A stretch of 64,000 bases of DNA, from contig NZ_SMOK01000012.1 in NCBI RefSeq assembly GCF_004353925.1, positions 124,001 to 188,000 on the forward strand. The letters run 5' to 3'. Every line of letters begins with the position of its first letter. Position 1 is the first letter of the stretch. Shown one piece after another: positions 22,842 through 31,401 of the stretch. Origin of the DNA: Pseudomonas sp. H9. GTDB taxonomy: Bacteria; Pseudomonadota; Gammaproteobacteria; Pseudomonadales; Pseudomonadaceae. The notes beneath the pieces are model-generated. The model had not been told where the DNA came from, did no database searches, and saw only the letters and a program-made list of their open reading frames with translations. Both the position numbers and the translations under genes were made by a program.

Positions 22842-24676
22842 TGTGTGGAATCGTAGGCGCCGTCGCCGAGCGTAATATCACCTCCATCCTCATCGAAGGC
22901 CTCAAGCGCCTGGAATACCGTGGTTATGACAGTGCCGGCCTGGCGGTTTACACCCAGCAAGGCACCCTGGAGCGCCGCCGTCGTATTGGTAAGGTGAGCG
23001 AACTGCAAGCGGCTGTGGACGCCGATCCGCTGGCAGGCCAGCTGGGTATTGCCCATACCCGTTGGGCTACCCACGGTGCCCCAACCGAACACAATGCACA
23101 CCCGCATTTCTCTGGCCAAGAACTGGCTGTGGTGCACAACGGCATCATCGAGAACCACGAAGAACTGCGTGAAAAGCTCAAGGGCCTGGGCTACGTGTTC
23201 AGCTCTGAGACGGACACTGAAGTTATCGTTCACTTGCTGCATTACACGTTGAAAACCGTTCCTGATCTGGCCGACGCCCTCAAGGCCGCGGTCAAGCAAC
23301 TGCACGGCGCCTACGGCTTGGCCGTGATCAGCGTGCATCAGCCTGACCGCCTGTTGGCTGCCCGCAGCGGTAGCCCGCTGGTGATTGGCCTGGGTCATGG
23401 CGAGAACTTCCTGGCGTCCGACCAGTTGGCCCTGCGTCAGGTGACCGACCGCTTCATGTACCTGGAGGAGGGCGACATCGCCGAAATCCGCCGCACCCAA
23501 GTCACCATCTGGGATCAGGCTGGTCAGCAGGTGCAGCGTGAAACAGTGCAGTATCACGAAGGCGCCGAAGCGGCGGACAAGGGCACCTATCGCCACTTCA
23601 TGCTCAAAGAAATTCATGAGCAACCTACCGTGGTGCAGCGCACCCTTGAAGGGCGTCTGGGCAAGGATCACGTCATGGTCCAGGCCTTCGGCCCACAGGC
23701 TGCCGAGCTGTTCGCCAAAGTTCGTAATGTACAGATCGTCGCCTGTGGTACCAGCTATCACGCTGGTATGGTTGCGCGTTACTGGCTCGAAGAACTGGCG
23801 GGCATCCCGTGCCAGGTAGAAGTGGCCAGTGAGTTCCGCTACCGCAAAGTCGTGGTGCAGCCGGACACCTTGTTTGTATCGATTTCTCAGTCCGGCGAAA
23901 CGGCCGATACCCTGGCCGCATTGCGCAATGCCAAGGAGCTGGGCTTCCTCGGTAGCCTGGCCATCTGCAACGTTGGTATCAGCTCGCTGGTGCGTGAATC
24001 GGACCTGACCCTGCTGACCCAGGCCGGCCCAGAAATCGGTGTGGCCTCGACCAAGGCGTTCACTACCCAGTTGGTCTCGCTGATGTTGCTGACCCTGTCC
24101 CTGGGCCAGGTACGCGGCACCTTGAAGGCGGGTGTTGAAGCCGAACTGGTCGAAGAACTGCGCCGCCTGCCAACCCGCCTGGGCGAAGCCCTGGCCATGG
24201 ACGCCACTGTCGAGAAAACCGCCGAGCTGTTCGCCGACAAGCACCACACCCTGTTCCTGGGCCGTGGCGCACAGTTCCCGGTGGCTATGGAAGGTGCCCT
24301 GAAGCTCAAGGAAATCTCCTATATCCACGCCGAAGCTTATCCGGCTGGTGAGCTCAAGCATGGTCCGTTGGCTTTGGTGGATAACGACATGCCAGTGGTG
24401 ACGGTGGCGCCGAACAACGAACTGCTGGAGAAGCTCAAGTCCAACCTGCAGGAAGTGCGAGCCCGCGGCGGTCAATTGATTGTGTTCGCCGACCAGGCTG
24501 CCGGTATGAGCAATGGCGAAGGCACTCACGTGATTGCTGTGCCGCACATCATTGATGCCCTGGCGCCGATCCTTTACACCATTCCGCTGCAGCTGCTGTC
24601 GTACTACGTGGCCGTGCTCAAGGGTACCGACGTTGACCAGCCGCGTAACTTGGCGAAGTCGGTGACCGTCGAGTAA
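22841..24676 (+). CDS. glmS: Glutamine-fructose-6-phosphate aminotransferase (isomerizing)
   Basis: GlmS makes glucosamine-6-phosphate, the first committed step to amino sugars. The 611-residue protein has the catalytic Cys at residue 2 after Met (MCGIVGA), an N-terminal glutaminase domain, two SIS sugar-isomerase domains (the first around CGTSYHAGM) and the C-terminal NLAKSVTVE. The end of this gene is the recognition site for TnsD of Tn7-type transposons, and accessory genes do follow it here. Confidence 0.98.
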   Translation: MCGIVGAVAERNITSILIEGLKRLEYRGYDSAGLAVYTQQGTLERRRRIGKVSELQAAVDADPLAGQLGIAHTRWATHGAPTEHNAHPHFSGQELAVVHNGIIENHEELREKLKGLGYVFSSETDTEVIVHLLHYTLKTVPDLADALKAAVKQLHGAYGLAVISVHQPDRLLAARSGSPLVIGLGHGENFLASDQLALRQVTDRFMYLEEGDIAEIRRTQVTIWDQAGQQVQRETVQYHEGAEAADKGTYRHFMLKEIHEQPTVVQRTLEGRLGKDHVMVQAFGPQAAELFAKVRNVQIVACGTSYHAGMVARYWLEELAGIPCQVEVASEFRYRKVVVQPDTLFVSISQSGETADTLAALRNAKELGFLGSLAICNVGISSLVRESDLTLLTQAGPEIGVASTKAFTTQLVSLMLLTLSLGQVRGTLKAGVEAELVEELRRLPTRLGEALAMDATVEKTAELFADKHHTLFLGRGAQFPVAMEGALKLKEISYIHAEAYPAGELKHGPLALVDNDMPVVTVAPNNELLEKLKSNLQEVRARGGQLIVFADQAAGMSNGEGTHVIAVPHIIDALAPILYTIPLQLLSYYVAVLKGTDVDQPRNLAKSVTVE

Positions 24677-24705
24677 CGGTTACTGCAGTTGGCATCAGTG
24701 GTGGT
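24640..24705 (+). other. attTn7 position (3' end of glmS and flank)
   Basis: Tn7 and relatives recognise the last part of glmS and insert about 25 bases after its stop, which would be near 24701. The conserved glmS terminus is present. No Tn7 end or tns gene is visible, so this marks the target and not an inserted element. Confidence 0.6.
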
Positions 24706-25052
24706 TTTAGAGAATTAAAACTGTCGGAAGCGGCCGGGGATCGATTTCTCGGTTCGCCTTCCGTTCAGAGACTTCTCGCAAAATCAAGCGCTCTGGAGGC
24801 GGATGGTCAAGGAGGTTGTTCTCCCTGGCAGTGATGCTTCGCTCGTTAACTGCGGACTGGGCTCGTCCGCTAATGAGCATCGTGGATGCCGCTTTCATCA
24901 AGCAATTTCGGCAACGTCAAACGCATTGAGTCTGACTCTTGCCGAGATGAGCGTTCAGGAGCCCGTCGGGGCTAGCTAAGCCCGACGACGTAGTGGGTGG
25001 ATGAGCATGCATCAGGCGAACAATCTCGCCTAAAAAGGTCGCCTGTGTGGAG
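24706..25052. other. Gene-poor stretch downstream of glmS
   Basis: No convincing gene. A 64-codon minus-strand frame (24707-24901) has no recognisable family, and the plus-strand frames over the same interval are equally anonymous. One stem-loop, CGTCGGG at 24964-24970 with CCCGACG at 24981-24987, has no T run. This may be decayed cargo at the attTn7 site (inference). Confidence 0.4.
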
Positions 25053-25547
25053 TCAAACGCTACGATTTTTAGGAATGTCCAAGATTTCCCGCCCGAGGAT
25101 CATCTTCTGCCCTTTAGGACAGTTCGTGTTCGTTGCCTTGCAATGAATCTGAAATTTCGCTCGGCCGGCATATCCGTCATTCACTATCTCAATTCGCAGC
25201 GTCTCTTTTTCACCGGCCTTAATCGTCGCATGCGCGGCGGTTGTATTCACTTTGAGCGGGTGTTCAAGATCATGAAGCACCAGTACTCCTTCATAGTGAA
25301 CGGCTACATCAACGGGGACCTCACCTACGTTTCTAATTTCGAGCTCTGTTAGGTGTCCACCATGATTCCACGCCCCCAGCCGGCAATCATATTTCAGTGA
25401 AAATGTATATTTCGTATCATGGCTTTTTATGGTTTGGGCAAGCGCTCTAGTTGAGTTCGACGCAGACTTCTTTGACGATCGGAAAGCCATAAAAGCGATC
25501 AAAGCGAGTACAACGGGTACGTAGGGAAGATAACTTTCTAGGCTCAT
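25053..25547 (-). CDS. Hypothetical membrane-anchored protein
   Basis: I do not recognise this protein. From the ATG at 25547 (MSLESYLPYVPVVLALIAFM) it has 164 residues: one N-terminal membrane helix (about 8-22), a short basic serine-rich linker, then a region rich in beta strands (YTFSLKYDCRLGAW, LTELEIRNVGEVPVDV, ETLRIEIVND). The frame is open to 25709, but that part looks non-coding. Lower GC than the neighbouring core genes suggests transfer. It lies alone, downstream of attTn7. Confidence 0.6.
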   Translation of the reverse strand: MSLESYLPYVPVVLALIAFMAFRSSKKSASNSTRALAQTIKSHDTKYTFSLKYDCRLGAWNHGGHLTELEIRNVGEVPVDVAVHYEGVLVLHDLEHPLKVNTTAAHATIKAGEKETLRIEIVNDGYAGRAKFQIHCKATNTNCPKGQKMILGREILDIPKNRSV

Positions 25548-25854
25548 ATTGCGGTCTCGATGAGCATATGCATGGAAAATTTTACCCTCACCAAAAGGGC
25601 GATTAAGGATACCAGCCGACTTTTTGTGGGGTGTACAGAATTGTTCTATATCAAGATTTATCTCGCCGTAGCCGCTGAAGCAAGATTGCCCCCGCTTGCT
25701 GCGTTTCACTGATCTAGGCTCTTGTTACGTGATGGCGATAGTCTGGTTGCGCGGTGTTTACGCCGCGCACTCCAAATCTGCCGTACGTACCAAGGCTAAA
25801 TTAGTAACCTACTTTTCAACGGTACTGCTCGACCACGAACAGTTCCTGGAACAG
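25548..25854. other. Gene-free stretch in the accessory segment
   Basis: No convincing gene or RNA. A plus-strand frame at 25696-25899 overlaps the end of the next gene and has no recognisable family. Relatively AT-rich, in keeping with the surrounding accessory DNA. Confidence 0.4.
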
Positions 25855-26196
25855 CTACCAATTGCGCGGAGCAATCAGCTCTTCGAAGTCAGCATCTGAA
25901 AATCCATAGGCGCGCGCGATACGTGCAAAGTCATCGGCAATGGCTTCACGACCGGTCGTTTCAATTTCGCTGCCATGTTCTTCGAACGCTTGTTCCAAGG
26001 CGTTGATCTGCTCAGTGGCGGCATGACTCAATTCGTAGAGCGCACTTAGATTGGCAGGTTTGCGCTGTTCAATCTCATGACAAAGCGCCACCAGCACATC
26101 CTCGCACTGCTTGACGACGGCATCGGGAAAATAACTGTCCGCATACATCTCTCTGAGGAAGGTGTGATTTGCCATGCGTTCATTGCTTAGTTTCAT
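25855..26196 (-). CDS. DUF5713 family protein
   Basis: The 113-residue protein (MKLSNERMANHTFLREMYADSYFP...) matches the small DUF5713 family: N-terminal NERMANHTFLREMYADSYFPD, a central Leu-rich helix, and the C-terminal FARIARAYGFSDADFEELI. It is acidic, soluble and helical. Function unknown. It lies between the hypothetical membrane protein and the divergent two-component system. Confidence 0.75.
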   Translation of the reverse strand: MKLSNERMANHTFLREMYADSYFPDAVVKQCEDVLVALCHEIEQRKPANLSALYELSHAATEQINALEQAFEEHGSEIETTGREAIADDFARIARAYGFSDADFEELIAPRNW

Positions 26197-26321
26197 ACAT
26201 GTTCCTTATGTGTGGCTGTTGGAATCGATGGCGGAGCCCGGAGGACCCGCGGGAATATAGCGGGAAACGGGCGGTCGATCAGCAGCGTCGGACATCTAGG
26301 GCTGGCGAATTTCTTCAATCT

Positions 26322-26342
26322 ACTTGAGAATTGTTATCTTTT
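26322..26342 (+). promoter_or_regulatory. Possible Fur-like box before the response regulator
   Basis: GAGAATTGTTATC (about 26326-26338) matches the Fur-type GATAAT-ATTATC core at 10 of 13 positions. The downstream two-component system and TonB receptor make iron control plausible, but the match is imperfect. Confidence 0.35.
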
Positions 26343-26369
26343 GCGCTTCAGATCGAAGGAATCGATAGC

Positions 26370-27068
26370 ATGACCACCAGCCTGGCCCGCGTCCTCATCA
26401 TCGAAGACGACTTCACCCTGAGTCGCCAGCTCGCCGAGCTGTTACGTGGGCAAGGCTATTCCATTTGCGTCAGCCAGCGCGGTGAGGAGGGGCTGGAGCT
26501 GGCGATCGCCGAGCAGCCGGACCTCGTCCTGCTGGACGTGATGTTGCCGGATACCAGCGGTTTCTCCGTGCTGCGACGCCTGCGCGAACAGCAGCAGACG
26601 CCGGTGATCATGCTCACTGCCTGCGGGGCTGAGGAGGAGCGCATTCGTGGCCTGCGTCACGGTGCTGATGACTACCTGTCGAAACCTTTCAATCTCACCG
26701 AGCTGCAACTGCGTATTGACGCCGTACTACGGCGCAGCCGCCCCCAGGAAGCCGCGCGTGCCCAGCAGCCGCAGCAGTTGCAGGTGGACGCACTGCATCT
26801 CGACCGCCATGCCCAGCAGGCACGCGTCGGCGAGCGCGATTTGGCCCTGACGCCCCTCCAGTTCCGGTTGCTTTGGATGATGGTGGCCAATCGCGGCGAG
26901 GCTCTGAGCAAGCCCTATCTCTACCGCTTGGTGCTGGAACGCGAATACAGTAGTTACGACCGCAGCCTGGACATGCATGTCAGCCGGATTCGCCGGCGAT
27001 TGGTGGACGCCGGGCTGGGCGCCGATCGCCTGCAGACCCTGCACGGGCGGGGCTACGTCTTCCCATGA
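26370..27068 (+). CDS. OmpR-family response regulator
   Basis: The 232-residue protein has a receiver domain (IIEDD acidic pocket near residues 11-15, phosphorylation site Asp in LLDVMLPD near residue 54, Lys in YLSKPF) and a C-terminal winged helix ending DRLQTLHGRGYVFP. ATG at 26370 is preferred over the upstream frame. It overlaps the sensor gene by four bases. Arrangement regulator-sensor-TonB receptor resembles PfeR/PfeS/PfeA and PirR/PirS/PirA catecholate-siderophore systems (inference). Confidence 0.92.
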   Translation: MTTSLARVLIIEDDFTLSRQLAELLRGQGYSICVSQRGEEGLELAIAEQPDLVLLDVMLPDTSGFSVLRRLREQQQTPVIMLTACGAEEERIRGLRHGADDYLSKPFNLTELQLRIDAVLRRSRPQEAARAQQPQQLQVDALHLDRHAQQARVGERDLALTPLQFRLLWMMVANRGEALSKPYLYRLVLEREYSSYDRSLDMHVSRIRRRLVDAGLGADRLQTLHGRGYVFP

Positions 27069-28402
27069 ACCGTCGCCTGTTCTGGAAACTCGCCATCGTG
27101 CTGGCGGTGGGCGGAGTCGCGCTGATCTGGGTGATCGCCCGCCTGGCCTGGCAGACCGAAGAAAGCATGAGTTTCATCGACCCCGAACATCAACAGACCC
27201 TGCGCCACTATGGCGCCCAGGCAGAGGCGTTGTACCGCGCCGACGACCGCGAGGCGCTGGGCCAGTGGCTGCGGACCCTGCAGGAGCAGGAGCAAACCTG
27301 GGCGGCGATAGTGGAGTCGCAGGTGCGGCCGCTGGCGGGCAGCGAGTTGTCGCGGCGTTTCGTGGATACCTTCAGCCTTGGCCGTGATGTTTCCTGGAAG
27401 ATCCACCTGTACTTCCCGGAAAACCCCATCATGGACCTGCCGTTCGCCGACGGCCGCACCCACCTGCTGATTGTCCTGCCGCAGCGCATGCGGCCCGGCC
27501 TGTACTGGCACTACGCGCACCTGGGGCTGCAGTTGGGCGTGCCGCTGGTGGTGCTGCTGATTGTCAGCCTGGTGCTCTACCGCCATCTGATGCAGCCCTT
27601 GCGTCGCTTGGAGCAGGCGACCCGCCAGTTCAGCGAGGGGCGCTATGAGGTGCGGGTGCGTTCACTGCTCGGCTCGCGCAACGATGAACTGGCCAGCCTG
27701 GCCGACACCTTCGACGCCATGGCAGAACGCACCGGCCAACTGATCATCGACCAACGCCAACGCCTGGCGGACATGTCTCACGAACTGCGTACGCCGCTGA
27801 CGCGTATTGAAATGGCAGTGAGCCTGGCCGAGCAGGAGGGCACGCGTGGCCCGTTGCTCGACCGAATCCGCGACGACTGTGACGATATGCGCCGGTTGGT
27901 GGAGGATGCCCTGACCCTGAGTTGGCTGGAAAACGAACGACCGCAGCTTCGCGATGAAGCCCTGGATCTGACGGAACTGCTCGACAGCATCCTCGACGAT
28001 GCTCGCTTCGAGTACCCCGACCGGGAGATAGACATCGAACTGCCGGGAGAAGCGCGGCTAACGGGCAGCAGCCATCGCGCCCTGGGCCAAGCCATCGAGA
28101 ACGTCGTGCGCAATGCACTGGACCACACGCCACCGGGCGGGCGGGTGCGGGTCAGCCTTGACACTGCGGGAGCGGACTACCGCTTGCAGGTGAGCGACCA
28201 GGGGCCGGGCGTGCCGGAGGAATGGCTGGAGCGTATTTTCCAGCCGTTTTTCCGTGCCCCGGGCGAGCGCAAGGGGTTCGGCCTCGGCCTGGCCCTGGCC
28301 CAGCGCCAGATGCATGCCACCGGCGGTTGTATCCGTGCCCGTAATCAGGCGAATGGGGGGCTGCTCATGGAACTTGTGCTGCCGCGTCAGCCAGGTTCGT
28401 AA
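27065..28402 (+). CDS. Sensor histidine kinase
   Basis: The 445-residue inner-membrane kinase has membrane helices at about 9-26 and 155-172 flanking a periplasmic sensor region of about 125 residues, a HAMP segment, the phosphorylated His 239 in MSHELRTPLTR, the N box ENVVRNALDHTP, and G boxes DQGPGV and GFGLGLAL. It partners the overlapping response regulator. The probable ligand is linked to the TonB receptor downstream, such as an iron carrier, but nothing in the sensor region shows which. Confidence 0.92.
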   Translation: MNRRLFWKLAIVLAVGGVALIWVIARLAWQTEESMSFIDPEHQQTLRHYGAQAEALYRADDREALGQWLRTLQEQEQTWAAIVESQVRPLAGSELSRRFVDTFSLGRDVSWKIHLYFPENPIMDLPFADGRTHLLIVLPQRMRPGLYWHYAHLGLQLGVPLVVLLIVSLVLYRHLMQPLRRLEQATRQFSEGRYEVRVRSLLGSRNDELASLADTFDAMAERTGQLIIDQRQRLADMSHELRTPLTRIEMAVSLAEQEGTRGPLLDRIRDDCDDMRRLVEDALTLSWLENERPQLRDEALDLTELLDSILDDARFEYPDREIDIELPGEARLTGSSHRALGQAIENVVRNALDHTPPGGRVRVSLDTAGADYRLQVSDQGPGVPEEWLERIFQPFFRAPGERKGFGLGLALAQRQMHATGGCIRARNQANGGLLMELVLPRQPGS

Positions 28403-28438
28403 CAGTTGTAAAAATCATTTCGCGTTCGAGCGGGGCAG

Positions 28439-28469
28439 ATGAAAATTTGCAAATGCGAAGTATTTTCAT
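28439..28469. promoter_or_regulatory. Inverted repeat before the TonB receptor gene
   Basis: ATGAAAAT at 28439-28446 and ATTTTCAT at 28462-28469 are perfect inverted copies with a 15-base spacer, 20 bases before the receptor start. Half-site centres are 23 bases apart, close to two helical turns. A candidate site for the adjacent response regulator or an iron repressor. Confidence 0.5.
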
Positions 28470-28488
28470 TTTACCCCGAGGTACCACC

Positions 28489-30444
28489 ATGCTCCGTTGT
28501 CCCCATCCTCTTTCCCTGCTCGGCGCCATGACCTTCGGCGGCTTTCTGGTTGGCTCAGCCCAGGCAGAAACCGCTAACAAACCGCTGGAGCTGGCGGTCA
28601 GCGAGGTGTCTGCGGACAGCTTGAAACGCACCGAGCATATCGAGGTGCCGCAACTGGAGAAGCTCCAGGCCAATGACCTGGAGGATGTCTTCGAGTCCAG
28701 CCCCGAGATCAACGTCAGCGGTGGTCCCGGTATTGCCCAGAAGCTCTATATGCGTGGCTTGGAAGATACTCAGCTGAACATCACCATCGATGGCGCTACC
28801 CAGACGGGGCAAACCTTCCACCACACTGGCCGCATCGGCATCGAGCCTGAGCTGCTCAAGCGCGTCGATACCCAGGCCGGCACCGGTGATGCCACGGCGG
28901 GGGCCGGAGCCTTGGGCGGTGCCATCCGCTTTATCACCAAAGATCCGGACGATTTGCTGCGCGAGGGCGAAGATTTCGGCGCCCTGGTCAAGAGCGGCTA
29001 CTTCAGTAATGGCGAAGGATACAAGGCCAGCACCAGCCTGTTCGGCCGGTTCAGCCCGGACTGGTCGGCCCTGGCCGTGGCCAGTTACCAGGACCAGAAC
29101 GACTACGAGGACGGCAACAACGACGACGTCCTGGGTACCGCAGCCCGGCAGAAACTCGGATTCGCCAAACTGGTAGGCAAGCTGACCGAGGAGCAGACCC
29201 TGCGCCTGTCCTACGAAAAGCGTACCGACGAAGGTGAACGCAGCCAGCGCCCGCAGTGGATTCCCAGCAACTTCAATCGCCTCTTCCCAATGAAGAGCGA
29301 GCGCGAGACCTGGACCCTGAACTATGGTTTCCAGCCTGTGGATAACGAGCTGGTAGACCTGGAACTGACCACGTTCCACACCGAGAACGAACTGCAACAG
29401 GACGGGCGCTTCGGCCTCTACTTCGGCAACACCCGCAGCACCGGCATGGACCTGCGCAACACCAGCCACCTCGGCGCGCATACGCTGACCTATGGTGTGG
29501 ACTATCGCGAAGATCGTGGCACCCTCGGCCCAGCGGGCAATCGTGAGCTGGATGACGAAGACGGCAGCGTCACCGGCCTCTACCTGCAAGACAGCTATCA
29601 AGTCACCTCGCGCCTGCTGTTGGGCGCGGGTTTGCGCTACGACCTCTACGAGCTCGACGACCGCGACGGTCAGAACTTCCGCGATGACGGCGTCAGCCCC
29701 AACCTCAGCCTGCGCTACGACCTGACCCCGGAACTGGCGTTGTTCGCCGGCCACTCCCGCGCTCTGCGCGGTATGCAGGTGCGTGATGCGTTCAAGCTGG
29801 ACACCGCGCGCAACGCCAGCGACCTGGAGCCGGAAAAGGCCCAGACCACAGAGGCAGGTTTCGACTACCGCCACCAAGGCTGGGAGTTCTCCGCCAAGGC
29901 GTATGTCACCCGCATCGAGGACGCCATTGCCGACGACGTGCCAAAACCGGCCGTGTACGAGAATATTGGCGACCTGAAGAGCAAGGGCGTGATCCTCCAG
30001 ACCGCTTATCACTGGCAGAAGCTGAGCATCGGCATGGGCTATCACCACAATGATGCCCGCATCGATGGCGAGCGCCTCAACGACTACGAACATAATGGCC
30101 TGGGCACCAGCTTTGGCGATACCTGGACCCCCTTCGCCGACTACCGCGCAACCGAGAATCTGACCCTGGGCTGGCAAGGACGCTTCGTCGAGGCCATCGA
30201 TAACCTTCATACCAGTGTCGGTACTGTGGATAAGCCCGGCTATGGCGTGCATGACGTCTATGCCGAGTGGCAGGCCGTGCCCGAGCGGCTGACCTTCAAC
30301 CTCACGCTGAAGAACCTCTTCGACAAGCAGTACCTGGACCAGGCGAGCAACGAAGACTTCGAACACATCTTGGGCTACGAGGGTATTCGCGGCGCCTATG
30401 ATCCGGGTCGGGAACTGCGCCTGGGCGTGGCGTTGCGAATCTGA
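28489..30444 (+). CDS. TonB-dependent outer-membrane receptor
   Basis: The 651-residue protein has a signal peptide (MLRCPHPLSLLGAMTFGG..., cleavage after AQA), an N-terminal plug domain with LYMRGLEDTQLNITIDGA, and a C-terminal beta-barrel ending in a terminal strand with aromatic/hydrophobic alternation (ELRLGVALRI). It should import a ligand with TonB-ExbBD energy. The segment FAGHSRALRGMQ recalls the FRAP-box region of haem and siderophore receptors, but I cannot assign the ligand. It follows the two-component genes by 86 bases. Two perfect DnaA boxes lie inside (29337-29345, 30225-30233). Confidence 0.9.
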   Translation: MLRCPHPLSLLGAMTFGGFLVGSAQAETANKPLELAVSEVSADSLKRTEHIEVPQLEKLQANDLEDVFESSPEINVSGGPGIAQKLYMRGLEDTQLNITIDGATQTGQTFHHTGRIGIEPELLKRVDTQAGTGDATAGAGALGGAIRFITKDPDDLLREGEDFGALVKSGYFSNGEGYKASTSLFGRFSPDWSALAVASYQDQNDYEDGNNDDVLGTAARQKLGFAKLVGKLTEEQTLRLSYEKRTDEGERSQRPQWIPSNFNRLFPMKSERETWTLNYGFQPVDNELVDLELTTFHTENELQQDGRFGLYFGNTRSTGMDLRNTSHLGAHTLTYGVDYREDRGTLGPAGNRELDDEDGSVTGLYLQDSYQVTSRLLLGAGLRYDLYELDDRDGQNFRDDGVSPNLSLRYDLTPELALFAGHSRALRGMQVRDAFKLDTARNASDLEPEKAQTTEAGFDYRHQGWEFSAKAYVTRIEDAIADDVPKPAVYENIGDLKSKGVILQTAYHWQKLSIGMGYHHNDARIDGERLNDYEHNGLGTSFGDTWTPFADYRATENLTLGWQGRFVEAIDNLHTSVGTVDKPGYGVHDVYAEWQAVPERLTFNLTLKNLFDKQYLDQASNEDFEHILGYEGIRGAYDPGRELRLGVALRI

Positions 30445-30497
30445 CGACGGCGAATTTCAGAGCCTATGAAACGCCGCCCCTGAACATCAAGTAGGCT

Positions 30498-30527
30498 GGC
30501 CTGCCTTGACCAATGCCAAGGCAGGCC
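30498..30527. terminator. Perfect 11-bp stem-loop between convergent genes
   Basis: GGCCTGCCTTG (30498-30508) pairs with CAAGGCAGGCC (30517-30527) across an eight-base loop. It lies between the TonB receptor and the convergent L,D-transpeptidase, so it may serve as a terminator or attenuator in both directions. There is no T run. Confidence 0.6.
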
Positions 30528-30564
30528 TGGGCCGACTCCATGCCCGTTTCGTCGAGATCCTTGA

Positions 30565-31275
30565 CTACTTGCTGGCCAGTGCCTGATTACCCAACGGGCA
30601 GCTCTGGGCGCTGAGAAAACGCGATTTCTTCAACCAGTCTTGCTGGGGGTAGTAAGCAAAGACATAGCTACCGCGTTTCAGTGTATCGATCAGCTTGCCG
30701 GCAATTGCCGGGCGTACGGCAGGGCAGCCCTGACTGCGGCCGAGGCGGCCCAGGCCGGGCACTACTTTGGGGTCGGCGTAGGCAGCAGCATGCATGACAA
30801 TTGCACGCGACATGCTGTTGTCATTGAACCCTGGCTCTAGCCCCTCCAAGCGTAACGATCGGCCATGTTTGCCACTGTAGGTCTGACCGGTCTGATACAG
30901 GCCGATGGAAGACTTAAAGCTATTCGGGGTGTTGGAGAACGCGGTCGGTACGTCGGCGCCGCTGTTCTTGCCGTGGGCAACCCACTCTTCGAACAACAGT
31001 TTCCTGGCGTTCAGGTCGAATACCCACAAACGCTTGTCGCGCGAGGCCTTGGAGTAATCGATCACGGTCAGCAACTTGTTCGCGTTACTGTGGCTGGCGC
31101 ACTCATAGGCGGTGAGTGCCAGTCCCAGGGTCGAGAGGCTGGCGGACGGCGCCAGTCGTTGGAGTTCGGCGGCGGTGGGCAGGGTTTGCGCCTCGGCAGT
31201 GTGCCAGGCACTCAGGAAAAACAGGCCAAAACCGGCCGCTGAGAGCCGCATGGCCTTCGTCAAATTCTCAAACAT
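30565..31275 (-). CDS. Murein L,D-transpeptidase catalytic-domain protein (YkuD_2 type)
   Basis: Proteins of this type are secreted L,D-transpeptidase-fold enzymes acting on peptidoglycan. The 236-residue product has a signal peptide ending AEAQ and the catalytic region IVMHAAAYADP followed by LGRSQGCPAV, giving the His and Ser-x-Gly-Cys of the active site. ATG at 31275 lacks a clear ribosome binding site, and ATG at 31251 (MRLSAAGFG) is an alternative. A second, unrelated-family L,D-transpeptidase lies directly upstream on the same strand. Confidence 0.85.
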   Translation of the reverse strand: MFENLTKAMRLSAAGFGLFFLSAWHTAEAQTLPTAAELQRLAPSASLSTLGLALTAYECASHSNANKLLTVIDYSKASRDKRLWVFDLNARKLLFEEWVAHGKNSGADVPTAFSNTPNSFKSSIGLYQTGQTYSGKHGRSLRLEGLEPGFNDNSMSRAIVMHAAAYADPKVVPGLGRLGRSQGCPAVRPAIAGKLIDTLKRGSYVFAYYPQQDWLKKSRFLSAQSCPLGNQALASK

Positions 31276-31401
31276 CAAGTCGGGATATCCTGATAAACAG
31301 CTGCTTGCGGCCCCAACGTTCAGGGCAAACCCAATGTGAGCAAAATCAGCTGGATTATGGCCAAAAGCCGCTACTTTGCTTGATTTTCACTCCATTGCCG
31401 A

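Noticed and set aside
24707..24901. 64-codon minus-strand frame after glmS
   Set aside because: No recognised family, and alternative frames over the same bases are equally open; kept as an unassigned stretch.
24964..24987. CGTCGGG/CCCGACG stem-loop as a glmS terminator or integron attC site
   Set aside because: It is nearly 300 bases past glmS with no T run, and the attC core sequences are absent.
25696..25899. Plus-strand frame overlapping the end of the DUF5713 gene
   Set aside because: No family resemblance, and it overlaps a better supported gene on the other strand.
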